DNA of 64,000 bases. It comes from an uncultured Faecalibacterium sp. GTDB lineage: Bacteria > Bacillota > Clostridia > Oscillospirales > Ruminococcaceae. Each line of letters starts with the position of its first letter. The stretch's first letter is position 1. The stretch is taken from assembly GCA_934525845.1 (NCBI GenBank), contig CAKSZS010000003.1, positions 1 to 64,000 of the forward strand, given 5' to 3'. The translations under genes were made by a program, and so were the position numbers. The notes under the pieces were generated by a model. That model did no database searches. It saw only the letters and a list, made by a program, of their open reading frames with translations, and was not told the DNA's origin. Shown here piece after piece: positions 33,358 through 41,914 of the stretch.

Positions 33358-34158
33358 TTACTTGGGCTGGCGGCCGATGTAGGCCAGGATGCCGCCGTCG
33401 GCATACAGGATCTGACCGTTCACGAAGTCGGAAGCATGGCTTGCCAGGAACACGCAGGGACCCACCATGTCCTCCGGATCGCCCCAGCGGCCGGCGGGAG
33501 TCTTGGCGGTGATGAACTGATCGAAGGGATGGCGGCTGCCGTCCGGCTGACGCTCACGCAGGGGAGCGGTCTGGGCGGTGGCGATGTAGCCGGGCCCCAT
33601 GCCGTTGCACTGGATGTTGTACTCGCCGTACTCGGAAGCGATGTTCTTGGTCAGCATCTTCAGCGCGCCCTTGGCGGCGGCATAGGCGGACACGGTCTCG
33701 CGGCCCAGCTCGCTCATCATGGAGCAGATGTTGATGATCTTGCCTTCGCGCTTTTCGATCATATCGGGCAGTACGGCCTTGGAGCAGTTGAAGGCACCGC
33801 CCACGTGCACGTCGATGACCCGCATGAAGTCGGCGTGGCTCATCTCGATCATGGGCACGCGCTTCATCAGGCCGGCATTGTTGACCAGGATGTCCACAGA
33901 GCCGACCTCGGCTTTGATTTTGGCCACCATGGCGTTGACGGCGTCCTCATCGGATACGTCCGCCACATAGCCGTGGGCCTCGATGCCGGCAGCCTGATAA
34001 GCGGCCAGGCCCTTTTCCAGGCTTGCCTCGGAAGAGCAGTTGAAGCAGATGGTGGCACCGCACTTTGCCATGCCTTCAGCGATCGAGAAACCGATGCCGT
34101 GGGCACCGCCGGTGATCAGAGCAACTTTGCCCTGCAGGTTGAAAGCGGAAAGATCCAT
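33358..34158 (-). CDS. kduD: 2-dehydro-3-deoxy-D-gluconate 5-dehydrogenase (KduD-type SDR)
   Basis: 266 residues of the short-chain dehydrogenase fold: cofactor loop GGAHGIG, NNAG, catalytic Ser and the YAAAK pair. Reduces 2,5-diketo-3-deoxygluconate to KDG with NADH. Last of four minus-strand genes in the order eda-kdgK-kduI-kduD. A long hairpin lies between it and kduI. Confidence 0.9.
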   Translation of the reverse strand: MDLSAFNLQGKVALITGGAHGIGFSIAEGMAKCGATICFNCSSEASLEKGLAAYQAAGIEAHGYVADVSDEDAVNAMVAKIKAEVGSVDILVNNAGLMKRVPMIEMSHADFMRVIDVHVGGAFNCSKAVLPDMIEKREGKIINICSMMSELGRETVSAYAAAKGALKMLTKNIASEYGEYNIQCNGMGPGYIATAQTAPLRERQPDGSRHPFDQFITAKTPAGRWGDPEDMVGPCVFLASHASDFVNGQILYADGGILAYIGRQPK

Positions 34159-34190
34159 GATTTTCTCCTTCTCAAGTTAAATTTTTAGCA

Positions 34191-34226
34191 AAAAGCCCCG
34201 TACCGGTTACCCGGTACGGGGCTTTT
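34191..34226. terminator. Intercistronic hairpin kduI-kduD
   Basis: AAAAGCCCCGTACCGG and CCGGTACGGGGCTTTT form a perfect stem with A/T tails both ways. It may lower kduD expression or stabilise mRNA ends. Confidence 0.75.
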
Positions 34227-34238
34227 GAATGGTGCTTT

Positions 34239-35087
34239 TTAGCGCAGGTCAGTGGTAGCGATGTTGTCCATGTCGTCAAACTCCATGTTCTCGCCGCCCA
34301 TTGCCCAGATAAACGTATAGTTCGAGGTGCCTACGCCGCTGTGAATGCTCCAGGAGGGGCTGATGACAGCATCCTCGTTGTGCATCACGATGTGGCGGGT
34401 CTGGGTAGGCTCGCCGCACATATGGAACACCACCTGCCCCTCGGGCAGTTCAAAGTAAGTATAGATCTCCATGCGCCGCTCGTGGGTGTGGCTGGGCATC
34501 GTGTTCCAGTTGGAACCCGGTGCCAGCTCGGTCATACCCATGCTCAGCTGGCAGGTCTTCAGCACATCCGGGTGGATGAACTGGTTGATGGTGCGCTTGT
34601 TGCAGGTCTCCACGCTGCCAAGAGGACGATGGTTTGCATCGGCCATCTTGATCAGGCGGGTCTCATAAGCGCAGTGTGCCGGAGCGGACACCATGTAGAA
34701 CTTGGCAGGATGCTCCGGGTCGGCGGAAGCGAAGGTCACTTCCTTGGTGCCCTGGGTGATGTACAGGCAGTCCTTGTAGCCCAGCTCGTACTTCACACCG
34801 TCGGCCACCACGATGCCGGTGGAATCCTTGCCGATGTTGAACATACCGATCTCGCGGCGCTCCAGGAAATAGTGGGTGCCGAAGTTTGCCCAGATGTCGA
34901 TGCCCTTGTCGATGGACACGGTCTCGTGCACCGGCATACAGCCCAGTGTGACCATACGGTCCACATGGCTGTAAACGGCAACGACCTCATCCGCCTTGTA
35001 CAGGCCGGTGATGAGCATCTCATCCCGCATTTCCTCAGTGGTATAGCGCTTGAAGTCTTTCTGGTTGCAGGAGTAACGGATATCCAT
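34239..35087 (-). CDS. kduI: 5-dehydro-4-deoxy-D-glucuronate isomerase
   Basis: 282 residues of the double-cupin KduI fold. Metal ligands PSHTHERRMEIYTYF match the HxHxxxxEIY motif. Converts DKI/DTHU to 2,5-diketo-3-deoxygluconate. Precedes kduD in transcription. Confidence 0.95.
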   Translation of the reverse strand: MDIRYSCNQKDFKRYTTEEMRDEMLITGLYKADEVVAVYSHVDRMVTLGCMPVHETVSIDKGIDIWANFGTHYFLERREIGMFNIGKDSTGIVVADGVKYELGYKDCLYITQGTKEVTFASADPEHPAKFYMVSAPAHCAYETRLIKMADANHRPLGSVETCNKRTINQFIHPDVLKTCQLSMGMTELAPGSNWNTMPSHTHERRMEIYTYFELPEGQVVFHMCGEPTQTRHIVMHNEDAVISPSWSIHSGVGTSNYTFIWAMGGENMEFDDMDNIATTDLR

Positions 35088-35106
35088 AGCGGACTCCTTC
35101 CTGCGA

Positions 35107-36132
35107 TCAGCGCTGGATACGGCCGGAACCGTCGCCGCCAGCCAGCTTCTCGACCTCGGACACGGTCATCATGTTGTAGTCGCCCTCGATGGAGTGCTTC
35201 AGAGCAGAAGCAGCCACAGCGAACTCAACAGCCTCCTGAGTGCTCTTGCCGGTCAGCAGAGCGTAGATCAGGCCGCCGCCGAAGGAGTCGCCGCCGCCAA
35301 CGCGGTCGATGATCTTCAGGTCGTACTTCTTGGAGAAGCAGTACTCGTCAGAAGCGACATCGTACAGCATTGCGCTCCAGCCGTTCTCGGAAGCGTTGTG
35401 ACTCTCACGCAGGGTGATGGCGACCTTCTCGAAGTGGAACTTGTCAGCCAGCTGCTTGGCAACGCTCTTGTAGCCCTCAGCGTTCAGCTTGCCGCCGTAG
35501 ATGTCGGTAGCCTCAGCCTCGATGCCGAACACGTCCTTTGCGTCCTCCTCGTTGGAGATGCAGACGTCGACGTACTCGCACAGCTTGGTCATAGCCTCGC
35601 GAGCCTGGTCACGGGTCCACAGCTTGCCGCGGTAGTTCAGGTCGCAGCTGATCTTCACGCCGCGGGCCTTTGCAGCTTTGCAGGCCTCCAGGCAGATCTC
35701 AACAACGTTTGCGCCCAGAGCCGGGGTGATGCCGGTGAAGTGGAACCAATCCACGCCCTCGAAGATCTTGTCCCAGTTGAAGTCAGCGGGCTGAGCCAGC
35801 TGGATAGCGCTGTTGGCGCGGTCGTAGATGCAGACGGAACCACGCTGAGAAGCGCCCTTCTCGTTGTAGTAGATACCAACGCGATCGCCGCCGCGGACGA
35901 TCATGCTGGTGTCAACGCCGTAGCGGCGCAGGCTGTTGATGGCTGCCTGGCCGATGGCGTGTGCGGGCAGCTTGGTGACGAAAGCTGCGTCCAGGCCGTA
36001 GTTTGCCAGAGAGACAGCAACGTTTGCCTCGCCGCCGCCGAAGGTGAACTCCAGGCTGTTAGCCTGAACGAAACGCTCGTAGTTGAACGGCTGCAGACGG
36101 ACCATCAGTTCGCCAAAAGTAACGACTTTCAT
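35107..36132 (-). CDS. kdgK: 2-dehydro-3-deoxygluconokinase
   Basis: 341-residue PfkB-family sugar kinase. N-terminal GGGEANVAVSLANYG, C-terminal DRVGGGDSFGGGLIYALL with the catalytic Asp in GGD. Phosphorylates KDG to KDPG for the aldolase encoded next to it. A CCTGCCGCGG hairpin lies in the gap 36133-36233 before it. Confidence 0.95.
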   Translation of the reverse strand: MKVVTFGELMVRLQPFNYERFVQANSLEFTFGGGEANVAVSLANYGLDAAFVTKLPAHAIGQAAINSLRRYGVDTSMIVRGGDRVGIYYNEKGASQRGSVCIYDRANSAIQLAQPADFNWDKIFEGVDWFHFTGITPALGANVVEICLEACKAAKARGVKISCDLNYRGKLWTRDQAREAMTKLCEYVDVCISNEEDAKDVFGIEAEATDIYGGKLNAEGYKSVAKQLADKFHFEKVAITLRESHNASENGWSAMLYDVASDEYCFSKKYDLKIIDRVGGGDSFGGGLIYALLTGKSTQEAVEFAVAASALKHSIEGDYNMMTVSEVEKLAGGDGSGRIQR

Positions 36133-36233
36133 TGGTTTTTCTCCTTTTGTTTACAGGTGTTTAAAATCATCCTGCCGCGGGGCATCCCCGGCGCGGCAGG
36201 GCTTTTACAGAATGACAGGGAACAGGCGGGAAC

Positions 36234-37196
36234 TCAGGCCTGGACCAGGTGGAAGGCGAAGCCGCCGATCTCGTCTGCGAAGTAGCAGGCGATGGTCTTG
36301 CCGTTCTTCACGACCTTGCTGTCCAGGTCGAACTTGGCACCGCGCTGGGTCAGGTGATAAATAGCGCGGTCCACGTTGTTGCAGCCGATGGCGATGTGGC
36401 CATTGGTGCCGCGGCCGGGCTTCTTCATGATCTCGAATTCCTTGTTGCCCACGAAGATGCTGGAGTTGCCGGGAGCGACCTTCATGTTCAGCAGGCTGCC
36501 GATCATGGTAGCCACCTTCATGGCCTCTTCCTCGTTGCCGGTGTTCACGCCGACGTGGTGCAGCTTCAGGCCCAGCATGGTGTCAACGGCTTCCTTGCTC
36601 TGTGCGGTGATCTTTGCCCAGTCGCCGGCCTTGATCACGTCGCTCTTGCACATCCAGGTGCCGCCCACGGCGAAGATCTGGTCGTAGCCCAGGTAATCGT
36701 TGACGTTCTTGGCGTTGACGCCGCCGGTGCACATCCAGCGGGCACCCTTCAGGGCAGCGCCGATGTTCTTCAGCATGGAAACGCCGCCGTTTGCCTCAGC
36801 GGGGAAGAACTTCAGAGCCTCGCAGCCCAGGTTCATGGCCTGCTGCATCTCGCCTGCGGAAGCGGTGCCGGGCATCATGATGCCGCCCTTGTCGATGACG
36901 TGCTTGCAGACTTCGGGGTCGAAGCCGGGAGCCACGATGAAGGAAGCACCTGCTGCCATTGCGCGGTCTGCCTGCTCGGTGGTCAGGACAGTGCCGGCGC
37001 CCAGCAGCATTTCGGGCATCTCTTCGTGGATCTTGCGGATGCACTCCTCAGCACATGCGGTGCGGAAGGTGACCTCAGCAGCGGGCAGGCCGCCCTCTGC
37101 CAGAGCCTTGCACAGGGGCAGGGCCTCGTCCACGCTGTTGAAAGCGATAACAGGGATAATGCCGATCTGATAGACCTTTTCTACGATGGGATTCAT
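36234..37196 (-). CDS. eda: KDPG/KHG aldolase fused to a VOC-type domain
   Basis: 320 residues from MNPIVEKVYQIG (ATG 37196, AAGGAG upstream). Residues 1-205 form an Eda aldolase (EVTFRT with the catalytic Glu, Schiff-base Lys129 in ALKFFPAEA). Residues about 210-320 are an added domain: LKLHHVGVNTGNEEEAMKVA, NGHIAIGCNNVDRAIYHL, ending FAFHLVQA, the vicinal-oxygen-chelate (glyoxalase) fold. KDPG is split to pyruvate and glyceraldehyde 3-phosphate. First gene of the operon. Confidence 0.9.
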   Translation of the reverse strand: MNPIVEKVYQIGIIPVIAFNSVDEALPLCKALAEGGLPAAEVTFRTACAEECIRKIHEEMPEMLLGAGTVLTTEQADRAMAAGASFIVAPGFDPEVCKHVIDKGGIMMPGTASAGEMQQAMNLGCEALKFFPAEANGGVSMLKNIGAALKGARWMCTGGVNAKNVNDYLGYDQIFAVGGTWMCKSDVIKAGDWAKITAQSKEAVDTMLGLKLHHVGVNTGNEEEAMKVATMIGSLLNMKVAPGNSSIFVGNKEFEIMKKPGRGTNGHIAIGCNNVDRAIYHLTQRGAKFDLDSKVVKNGKTIACYFADEIGGFAFHLVQA

Positions 37197-37285
37197 AACG
37201 CATTTCTCCTTTTTAAAGTTGAACTCTCTCGGTGCGCGTGGGGTGCCGTTTGGGCATAATTGCCCCACCGTGCGCTTGTAATACT

Positions 37286-37314
37286 AGTATAAACGAACCC
37301 GGGGAGTTTGGTAA
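37286..37314 (-). promoter_or_regulatory. Promoter of the kdg/kdu operon
   Basis: Minus strand TTACCA (complement of 37309-37314), 17-base spacer, TATACT (complement of 37286-37291). The -10 overlaps the palindrome ATACTAGTAT (37281-37290). Confidence 0.65.
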
Positions 37315-37345
37315 TGCTCAACAAGCACAATGTTTTGCATAAGAG

Positions 37346-37357
37346 CTTGTATACATT
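37346..37357. promoter_or_regulatory. Possible GntR-type operator upstream of kdg/kdu operon
   Basis: CTTGTATACATT contains the 8-base palindrome TGTATACA (37348-37355), about 35 bases upstream of the -35. TTGTATACAA-like sites are bound by GntR/FCD regulators of hexuronate genes elsewhere; the GntR gene at 39226 is a candidate. Inference only. Confidence 0.45.
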
Positions 37358-37394
37358 GCACAAAAATGACGAACTGGCACAAATCCTGGAAAAA

Positions 37395-38309
37395 TTAGGT
37401 GCCCAAATGCAGCCGTTCAAACAATTCTGCCACCCCGTCGTGGTCGCAGTCGGCCTCGCTGACCAGGTCGGCCAGGGCCTTGATCTCGGGCATCCCGTTG
37501 GCCATCACGGCGGCGACCCCGGCCTTCTCCAGCATGGCGCGGTCATTCTCGCTGTCGCCCACGGCCAGGGTCTGCGCGCGGGGGATGCCCAGGGTGTCGG
37601 CCAGGGCCAGCAGGGCTTCGCCCTTGTCCACTCCGGCAGCGGTCACCTCGATGTTCTCCGGGGACCCCTGCACCACCTCGATGCCGGGCATGGCACGGAA
37701 CCGGGCCAGTGCTTCGGGGATCTGGCTCTGGTCCGCAAAGAACAGACACTGTTTTTCCACCTCATGGGCGTGGCGGCTCATCCACTCGTTCAGGTCCCGC
37801 ACCACCAGAAAGCGGCCGTCGTTGGGTTGGCGGGCTTCGGTGGAGTGCATCCGGGCGAACCGCGCCGCCTGAAAGTCCACGCCGTGCTGATCCTTGACCG
37901 AGTAGCCGTTGACGAACACACCCATGCCGCCGTCGTACTCCATAAAGACGGCAAAGGCTTCCCGGGCGGTCTCCACCGGCATCAGGCGGTGCACCAGACA
38001 GACCGGTTCGGTGGTATGGCGCTGGGCGGCATTGGAATAGCGGCTGTACACTGCCGACAGCGGGTCGCTGCCCAGATCCCAGACAGCGGCGCCGTTGGAG
38101 GTGATGGCATAACGCAGGCCGGGCAGCTGTGCCACCACCGGCGGCAGATTGCCCAGCGGACGGCCGGTGGCGGCCACGACGACCACACCGTGCGCCACGG
38201 CGTTGGCGATGGCCTGCTGGGTGCGGGGGGAGATGCGGCCGGTGTGGTTCAGCAGGGTGCCGTCCAGATCCAGCGCGGCAAGGCGGATGGGGGGAATATT
38301 CTGCAACAT
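37395..38309 (-). CDS. Cof-type HAD phosphatase
   Basis: 304 residues, LDLDGTLLN motif I and GDSENDRAM motif IV, type IIB cap. Distinct from the one at 29263. It is transcribed towards the kdu operon. Substrate unknown. Divergent overlapping promoter with the PAP2 gene at 38367-38416. Confidence 0.9.
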   Translation of the reverse strand: MLQNIPPIRLAALDLDGTLLNHTGRISPRTQQAIANAVAHGVVVVAATGRPLGNLPPVVAQLPGLRYAITSNGAAVWDLGSDPLSAVYSRYSNAAQRHTTEPVCLVHRLMPVETAREAFAVFMEYDGGMGVFVNGYSVKDQHGVDFQAARFARMHSTEARQPNDGRFLVVRDLNEWMSRHAHEVEKQCLFFADQSQIPEALARFRAMPGIEVVQGSPENIEVTAAGVDKGEALLALADTLGIPRAQTLAVGDSENDRAMLEKAGVAAVMANGMPEIKALADLVSEADCDHDGVAELFERLHLGT

Positions 38310-38366
38310 AAATGCTCCTTTTTGACAAAACGCAGAAACTGCGGAAAAATTTCCAGACCATTCCTT

Positions 38367-38416
38367 ATTCTATAACACGAACAGGGTTTGCGCAAGGGGA
38401 CAGATTGTGGTACAAT
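38367..38416. promoter_or_regulatory. Divergent promoters sharing one palindromic -35
   Basis: The palindrome TTGCGCAA (38388-38395) serves as -35 in both directions. Plus strand: TTGCGC, 17-base spacer, TACAAT (38411-38416). Minus strand: TTGCGC, 17-base spacer, TAGAAT (complement of 38367-38372). Confidence 0.75.
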
Positions 38417-38452
38417 AGAGCGTCAAATCATCAAAAATATAGGAGACTCGCT

Positions 38453-39088
38453 ATGGATCTGACCCAATTGCGCCGCAGGTGTAAGCCGCACCTGTGGTTT
38501 CAGCTGTACTGGGTGGTGTATCTGGTCTGGTTTTTCTGGCTGGACCTGACCATCCAGAATCCCAGGTACATCCTTCACAGCCCGCTGGATGACTTCATCC
38601 CCTTCAACGAGTGGTTCGTGTTCCCCTATTGCAGCTGGTTTTTGCTGCTGGCGGCGGTCACGGCTCTGCTGTGGTGGTTCGATACCGCCAGCTACGACAA
38701 GCTCTGCCTGATGATGTTCTCGGGCATGACCTTCTGCCTCATTCTTTATATGGTGCTGCCGAATGGCCTGGATATCCGCCCGGCGGCAGAGACCCTGGGT
38801 CGGGACAATCTGGCCCTGCGTATCATGCAGCTGCTGTGGAAGGCGGATGCTTCGGTGAACGTCTGCCCCTCCATCCACTGCCAGAGCACCGCCTGCATGG
38901 CGGTGGCCTTCAGCGGCAGCAAGCTGGCCCGGCAGCGTCCGGGCCTGAAAGTGCTGGCCTGGGTGTGGGCCGCGCTGATCTGTATGTCCACCGTGTTCAC
39001 CAAACAGCACTCCATCATTGACGTGGTGTGCGGTCTGGCGGTGGCATTTGTGTGGGTGCCGGTGCTTTACCGCCGGTCCCGTGCATAA
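38453..39088 (+). CDS. PAP2-family membrane phosphatase
   Basis: 211 residues with six hydrophobic segments. CPSIHCQSTACMA, in the SxH position, and KQHSIIDVVCG, with the HxxxD ending, are C-terminal motifs of the phosphatidic-acid phosphatase family. The first motif KxxxxxxRP was not clear, so enzymatic detail is uncertain. It may dephosphorylate lipid phosphates. Confidence 0.8.
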   Translation: MDLTQLRRRCKPHLWFQLYWVVYLVWFFWLDLTIQNPRYILHSPLDDFIPFNEWFVFPYCSWFLLLAAVTALLWWFDTASYDKLCLMMFSGMTFCLILYMVLPNGLDIRPAAETLGRDNLALRIMQLLWKADASVNVCPSIHCQSTACMAVAFSGSKLARQRPGLKVLAWVWAALICMSTVFTKQHSIIDVVCGLAVAFVWVPVLYRRSRA

Positions 39089-39138
39089 AACTGGCAAAAT
39101 GGAGAAATTTTTTGACAATTTTCAGTTGACAATGCATC

Positions 39139-39189
39139 TTGACAGCGGCGGATGCGTCCGGTAATATGGTACTGAATTAAACTTTAATT
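39139..39189 (+). promoter_or_regulatory. gntR promoter with palindrome
   Basis: TTGACA (39139-39144), 17-base spacer, TAATAT (39162-39167). The perfect 15-base palindrome AATTAAA-C-TTTAATT lies at 39175-39189 at about +2 to +16, a likely autoregulatory operator. Confidence 0.7.
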
Positions 39190-39225
39190 GATATATTACC
39201 GACGATCCTGAAGGGAGAGAAGAGC

Positions 39226-39903
39226 ATGGCAGTTATGAGTGCGCGGGAACTGGCCTATCAAACCGTCCGCAGCAGGATCATTACCATGGAGTTGAAACCC
39301 GGTGACCCTTTGAATGACCGGGAACTGGCCGAGGAACTGGGCATCAGCCGCACCCCCATGCGGGAAGCCCTTATTATGCTGAACATTGCCCATATGGTGG
39401 TCATCAAGCCCCAGAGCGGCACCTATGTGGCGCCCATCGACCTGAAGCTGATGGAGTTGGAGCAATTCGCCCGCTATACCCTGGAAAAGGAGATCCTGAA
39501 CCGGGTGCGGGGGCAGCTGACCCCGGAGCAGGAAGCGGACTACCGGCTGAACATCGAGGAGTACCGCCAGCTGGAAGCCGCTCCGGAAGCGCCCCAGCGG
39601 GAGACCCGGCTGCTGGAGCTGGACAACGCTTTCCACCGCAAAGCCTTTGAGATCTGCGGCATGGAAGCGCACTTTGACCATATGCTGTCCACCCTGCAGC
39701 ACGTAGAGCGCATCCGGAAATTCAGCCTGCAGACCAACGAGAACAAGTCGGTGTGTGCAGCCCACACGCTGATCCTGGAATCTTTGCAGCACGGCACGCC
39801 GGAGGAGATCAGTGCCACGCTGGAAAGCCACCTGAACCGCTATAAGCTCTCGGTGGCGGAAGCGCGCCGCAGCCATCCGGATTATTTCACGGAGGGGCTG
39901 TAA
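39226..39903 (+). CDS. GntR family regulator with FCD domain
   Basis: 225 residues: winged helix (ELAEELGISRTPMREALIML, about 28-47) and a C-terminal helical FCD ligand domain with Asp/His positions (ELDNAFHRKAFEICGM). FCD regulators commonly sense hexuronate or gluconate intermediates. Being near the kdu genes supports this, but target genes are unproven. Terminator follows. Confidence 0.88.
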   Translation: MAVMSARELAYQTVRSRIITMELKPGDPLNDRELAEELGISRTPMREALIMLNIAHMVVIKPQSGTYVAPIDLKLMELEQFARYTLEKEILNRVRGQLTPEQEADYRLNIEEYRQLEAAPEAPQRETRLLELDNAFHRKAFEICGMEAHFDHMLSTLQHVERIRKFSLQTNENKSVCAAHTLILESLQHGTPEEISATLESHLNRYKLSVAEARRSHPDYFTEGL

Positions 39904-39904
39904 C

Positions 39905-39948
39905 GAAAAAAGCAAGAACGCACGGCCCGCGCTGTGCGTTCTTTTTTG
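39905..39948 (+). terminator. Terminator after gntR
   Basis: AAGAACGCAC, GGCCCGCGCT loop, GTGCGTTCTTTTTT. Confidence 0.85.
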
Positions 39949-39989
39949 ACTCGGAATCCTCAAAAAGTTGAATTACTTGAATGCCGTTC

Positions 39990-40018
39990 TTGACCAAAAC
40001 AGCGGTTTGCGGTAAAAT
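39990..40018 (+). promoter_or_regulatory. Promoter of secreted protein gene
   Basis: TTGACC (39990-39995), 17-base spacer, TAAAAT (40013-40018). Confidence 0.65.
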
Positions 40019-40058
40019 CGGGGTACCGAATCCCTATAAAAACAAGGAGGTCTGAACC

Positions 40059-41003
40059 ATGAAGACCAGACGCCTGCTTTCCTTTGTGCTGGCGGTCGTG
40101 TTCCTGCTCAGTGCAGCAGCCACGCCGGCCTTTGCTGCCGCCCGGACGAATCCGCTGTCCGAGACGGCTTCCGTTTCTGCGGACGAGAACGACATCATTT
40201 CCGTGCGCATCAAGGCCGCCGGCGATCTGACCTACGGTTCGGACTATCAGCTGATGGTGCAGACCACTCCGGCGGACGCCCAGTACATCGGCGTGGTGAT
40301 GGGCGTCGGCGGCGAGGCCAAGGGCTATGTGACCCTGGTGCTGTCGGATAAGATCCGCACCCTGCTCAAGATGATCCCGCTGCCCAAGAAGATGTCTGCC
40401 ACTCCGGATCAGGAAGAGGAATTCAACGTTTACAGCTACCTCAAGCAGCTCATCGACGGCAACGACGTCAGCGTGCTGCTGCGCATCGGCGATGAAGCCG
40501 TATCGGTGATGAACATCCTGCACTTCTATGTGCCGACCATCGACAAGGTGGCCAACAGCATGAAGCTGGCGCTGGAACTCATCCGCAAATACCTGCCGGA
40601 GAGCGCCTTTACCAACATCTATCTGGACGAGCAGCCCTTTGATTCCGGCAGCTACATTGCCGGTGCGGTGGCGCTGGAAGAAGGCGACATGAATTCTGCG
40701 GGTGTGGCCGCGTTCAAGATCAAGCCCAAGACGGCGGGCGTCAGCGTGCACTGGGCAGCAGACCTGCCCAGCGCCCTGACCGCTGAGGAACTGAAAAACG
40801 CTGACCGTGCCGCTGTACTGGTGTCGGACGGCCAGAACGTGGAAAAGGCCAAGATCACTTATACCTATAAGAAGAAAGGTTTCCTGTTCGATCAGACCTG
40901 CGACGGCCTGCCCACCGAGCCGGGTACCTATACCGAAATTGCAGAAGTGGGCGGCAACTACTCCTGCGGCAGCATCAGCCGCACCTTTACGATTTATCAG
41001 TGA
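40059..41003 (+). CDS. Secreted hypothetical protein
   Basis: 314 residues: signal peptide MKTRRLLSFVLAVVFLLSAA with a probable cut after AFA near residue 26, then an extracellular domain. The last part (about 215-314) looks like a bacterial Ig/MBG-type module (AAVLVSDGQNVEKAKITYTY, ending TFTIYQ). No catalytic motif. Own promoter and terminator. AAGGAGG precedes the start. Confidence 0.75.
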   Translation: MKTRRLLSFVLAVVFLLSAAATPAFAAARTNPLSETASVSADENDIISVRIKAAGDLTYGSDYQLMVQTTPADAQYIGVVMGVGGEAKGYVTLVLSDKIRTLLKMIPLPKKMSATPDQEEEFNVYSYLKQLIDGNDVSVLLRIGDEAVSVMNILHFYVPTIDKVANSMKLALELIRKYLPESAFTNIYLDEQPFDSGSYIAGAVALEEGDMNSAGVAAFKIKPKTAGVSVHWAADLPSALTAEELKNADRAAVLVSDGQNVEKAKITYTYKKKGFLFDQTCDGLPTEPGTYTEIAEVGGNYSCGSISRTFTIYQ

Positions 41004-41013
41004 TTTCATGAAA

Positions 41014-41062
41014 CAAAAGAAGGACCTGACGCACAGGTTTTGTGCGTCAGGTCCTTCTTTTA
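41014..41062. terminator. Bidirectional terminator
   Basis: AAAAGAAGGACCTGACGCAC and GTGCGTCAGGTCCTTCTTTT, between the convergent secreted-protein and J-domain genes. Confidence 0.9.
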
Positions 41063-41069
41063 TAACTCT

Positions 41070-41816
41070 TTATCCACGGAACCCGTACCGCGGGCCGAAG
41101 CTCCAGCCGCCGCAGCAGCAGTTGCACAGCAGGTTGAGCAGGATCATGCTCCAGCACCAGCGCATCATGCCGCCCGGGCGGGCGTAAGTGGTCTGGGTGG
41201 TGCGGTAGGTCTGACCCGGGTTCTGCAGCCGCTGCAGGTGCATCCGGTACTCGGTGTTGTTGGGGTCCAGCTGCACCGCCCGGCGGGCATCCTGCAGGGC
41301 ATCGACACGGTTGCCCAGACCCTGATGCGCCAGAGAAGAGAGGTAGTACCAGCGGGCATTGCGGGCGGTCATGCTGTCCAGCACCCGGCGGGCTTCCGCG
41401 TAGCGGCCATTGGCCACAAAGTTGCGGGCGGCCTGCATCTCCGGGGTGTCGCTGCTGTTGTAGCTGGCTCCGCGCTGCTGCTGGCTGTAGCCGTTGAAGT
41501 CAAAGCCGAATCCAAAGGGGTCGAAGCCCTCGAACCCGTCAAAGCCGAAGCCGCCGTAATTCTGCTGGCCGTAGCTCTGCTGCTGGTAGCCGCCATAACT
41601 CTGCTGCCCATAGGGGCTGCCGCCCATCTGGGGACCGGTCTCGCCCTTGGTGATGGCGTCGTAAGCGGCCTGCACTTCCTTGAAGTGCTCCTCGGCGGTG
41701 GGGTCGTTGGGGTTCAGGTCGGGATGCCAGCGCTTGCACTTGGCGCGGTAGGCTTTTTTGATCTCTTCATCGCTGGCTCCGCGCTGGATGCCCAGCACCT
41801 CATACGGATCTCTCAT
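41070..41816 (-). CDS. J-domain protein with TPR-like region
   Basis: 248 residues from MRDPYEVLGIQRG (ATG 41816, GAGGAAG upstream). J domain (residues 1-65) with the HPD motif in KRWHPDLNP, a Gly/Gln/Tyr-rich low-complexity region (about 70-115, repeated SYGGYQQQ-like units), then a TPR-like pair (about 125-200) and a Cys-rich tail with a hydrophobic segment. Likely recruits DnaK to a membrane or ribosome site. Not the housekeeping DnaJ, which has zinc fingers. Confidence 0.85.
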   Translation of the reverse strand: MRDPYEVLGIQRGASDEEIKKAYRAKCKRWHPDLNPNDPTAEEHFKEVQAAYDAITKGETGPQMGGSPYGQQSYGGYQQQSYGQQNYGGFGFDGFEGFDPFGFGFDFNGYSQQQRGASYNSSDTPEMQAARNFVANGRYAEARRVLDSMTARNARWYYLSSLAHQGLGNRVDALQDARRAVQLDPNNTEYRMHLQRLQNPGQTYRTTQTTYARPGGMMRWCWSMILLNLLCNCCCGGWSFGPRYGFRG

Positions 41817-41872
41817 TGGATATACTTCCTCACATCTCATTTCGTGCAGCCGCAGTGCTGCACAATGCTTTT

Positions 41873-41901
41873 AGTTTACCGGAACAGCGTTCAGAAATCA
41901 A
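41873..41901 (-). promoter_or_regulatory. Promoter of the J-domain gene
   Basis: Minus strand TTGATT (complement of 41896-41901), 17-base spacer, TAAACT (complement of 41873-41878). It starts inside the last part of the upstream gap before 41915. Confidence 0.6.
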
Positions 41902-41914
41902 GACAAAACCGGTG

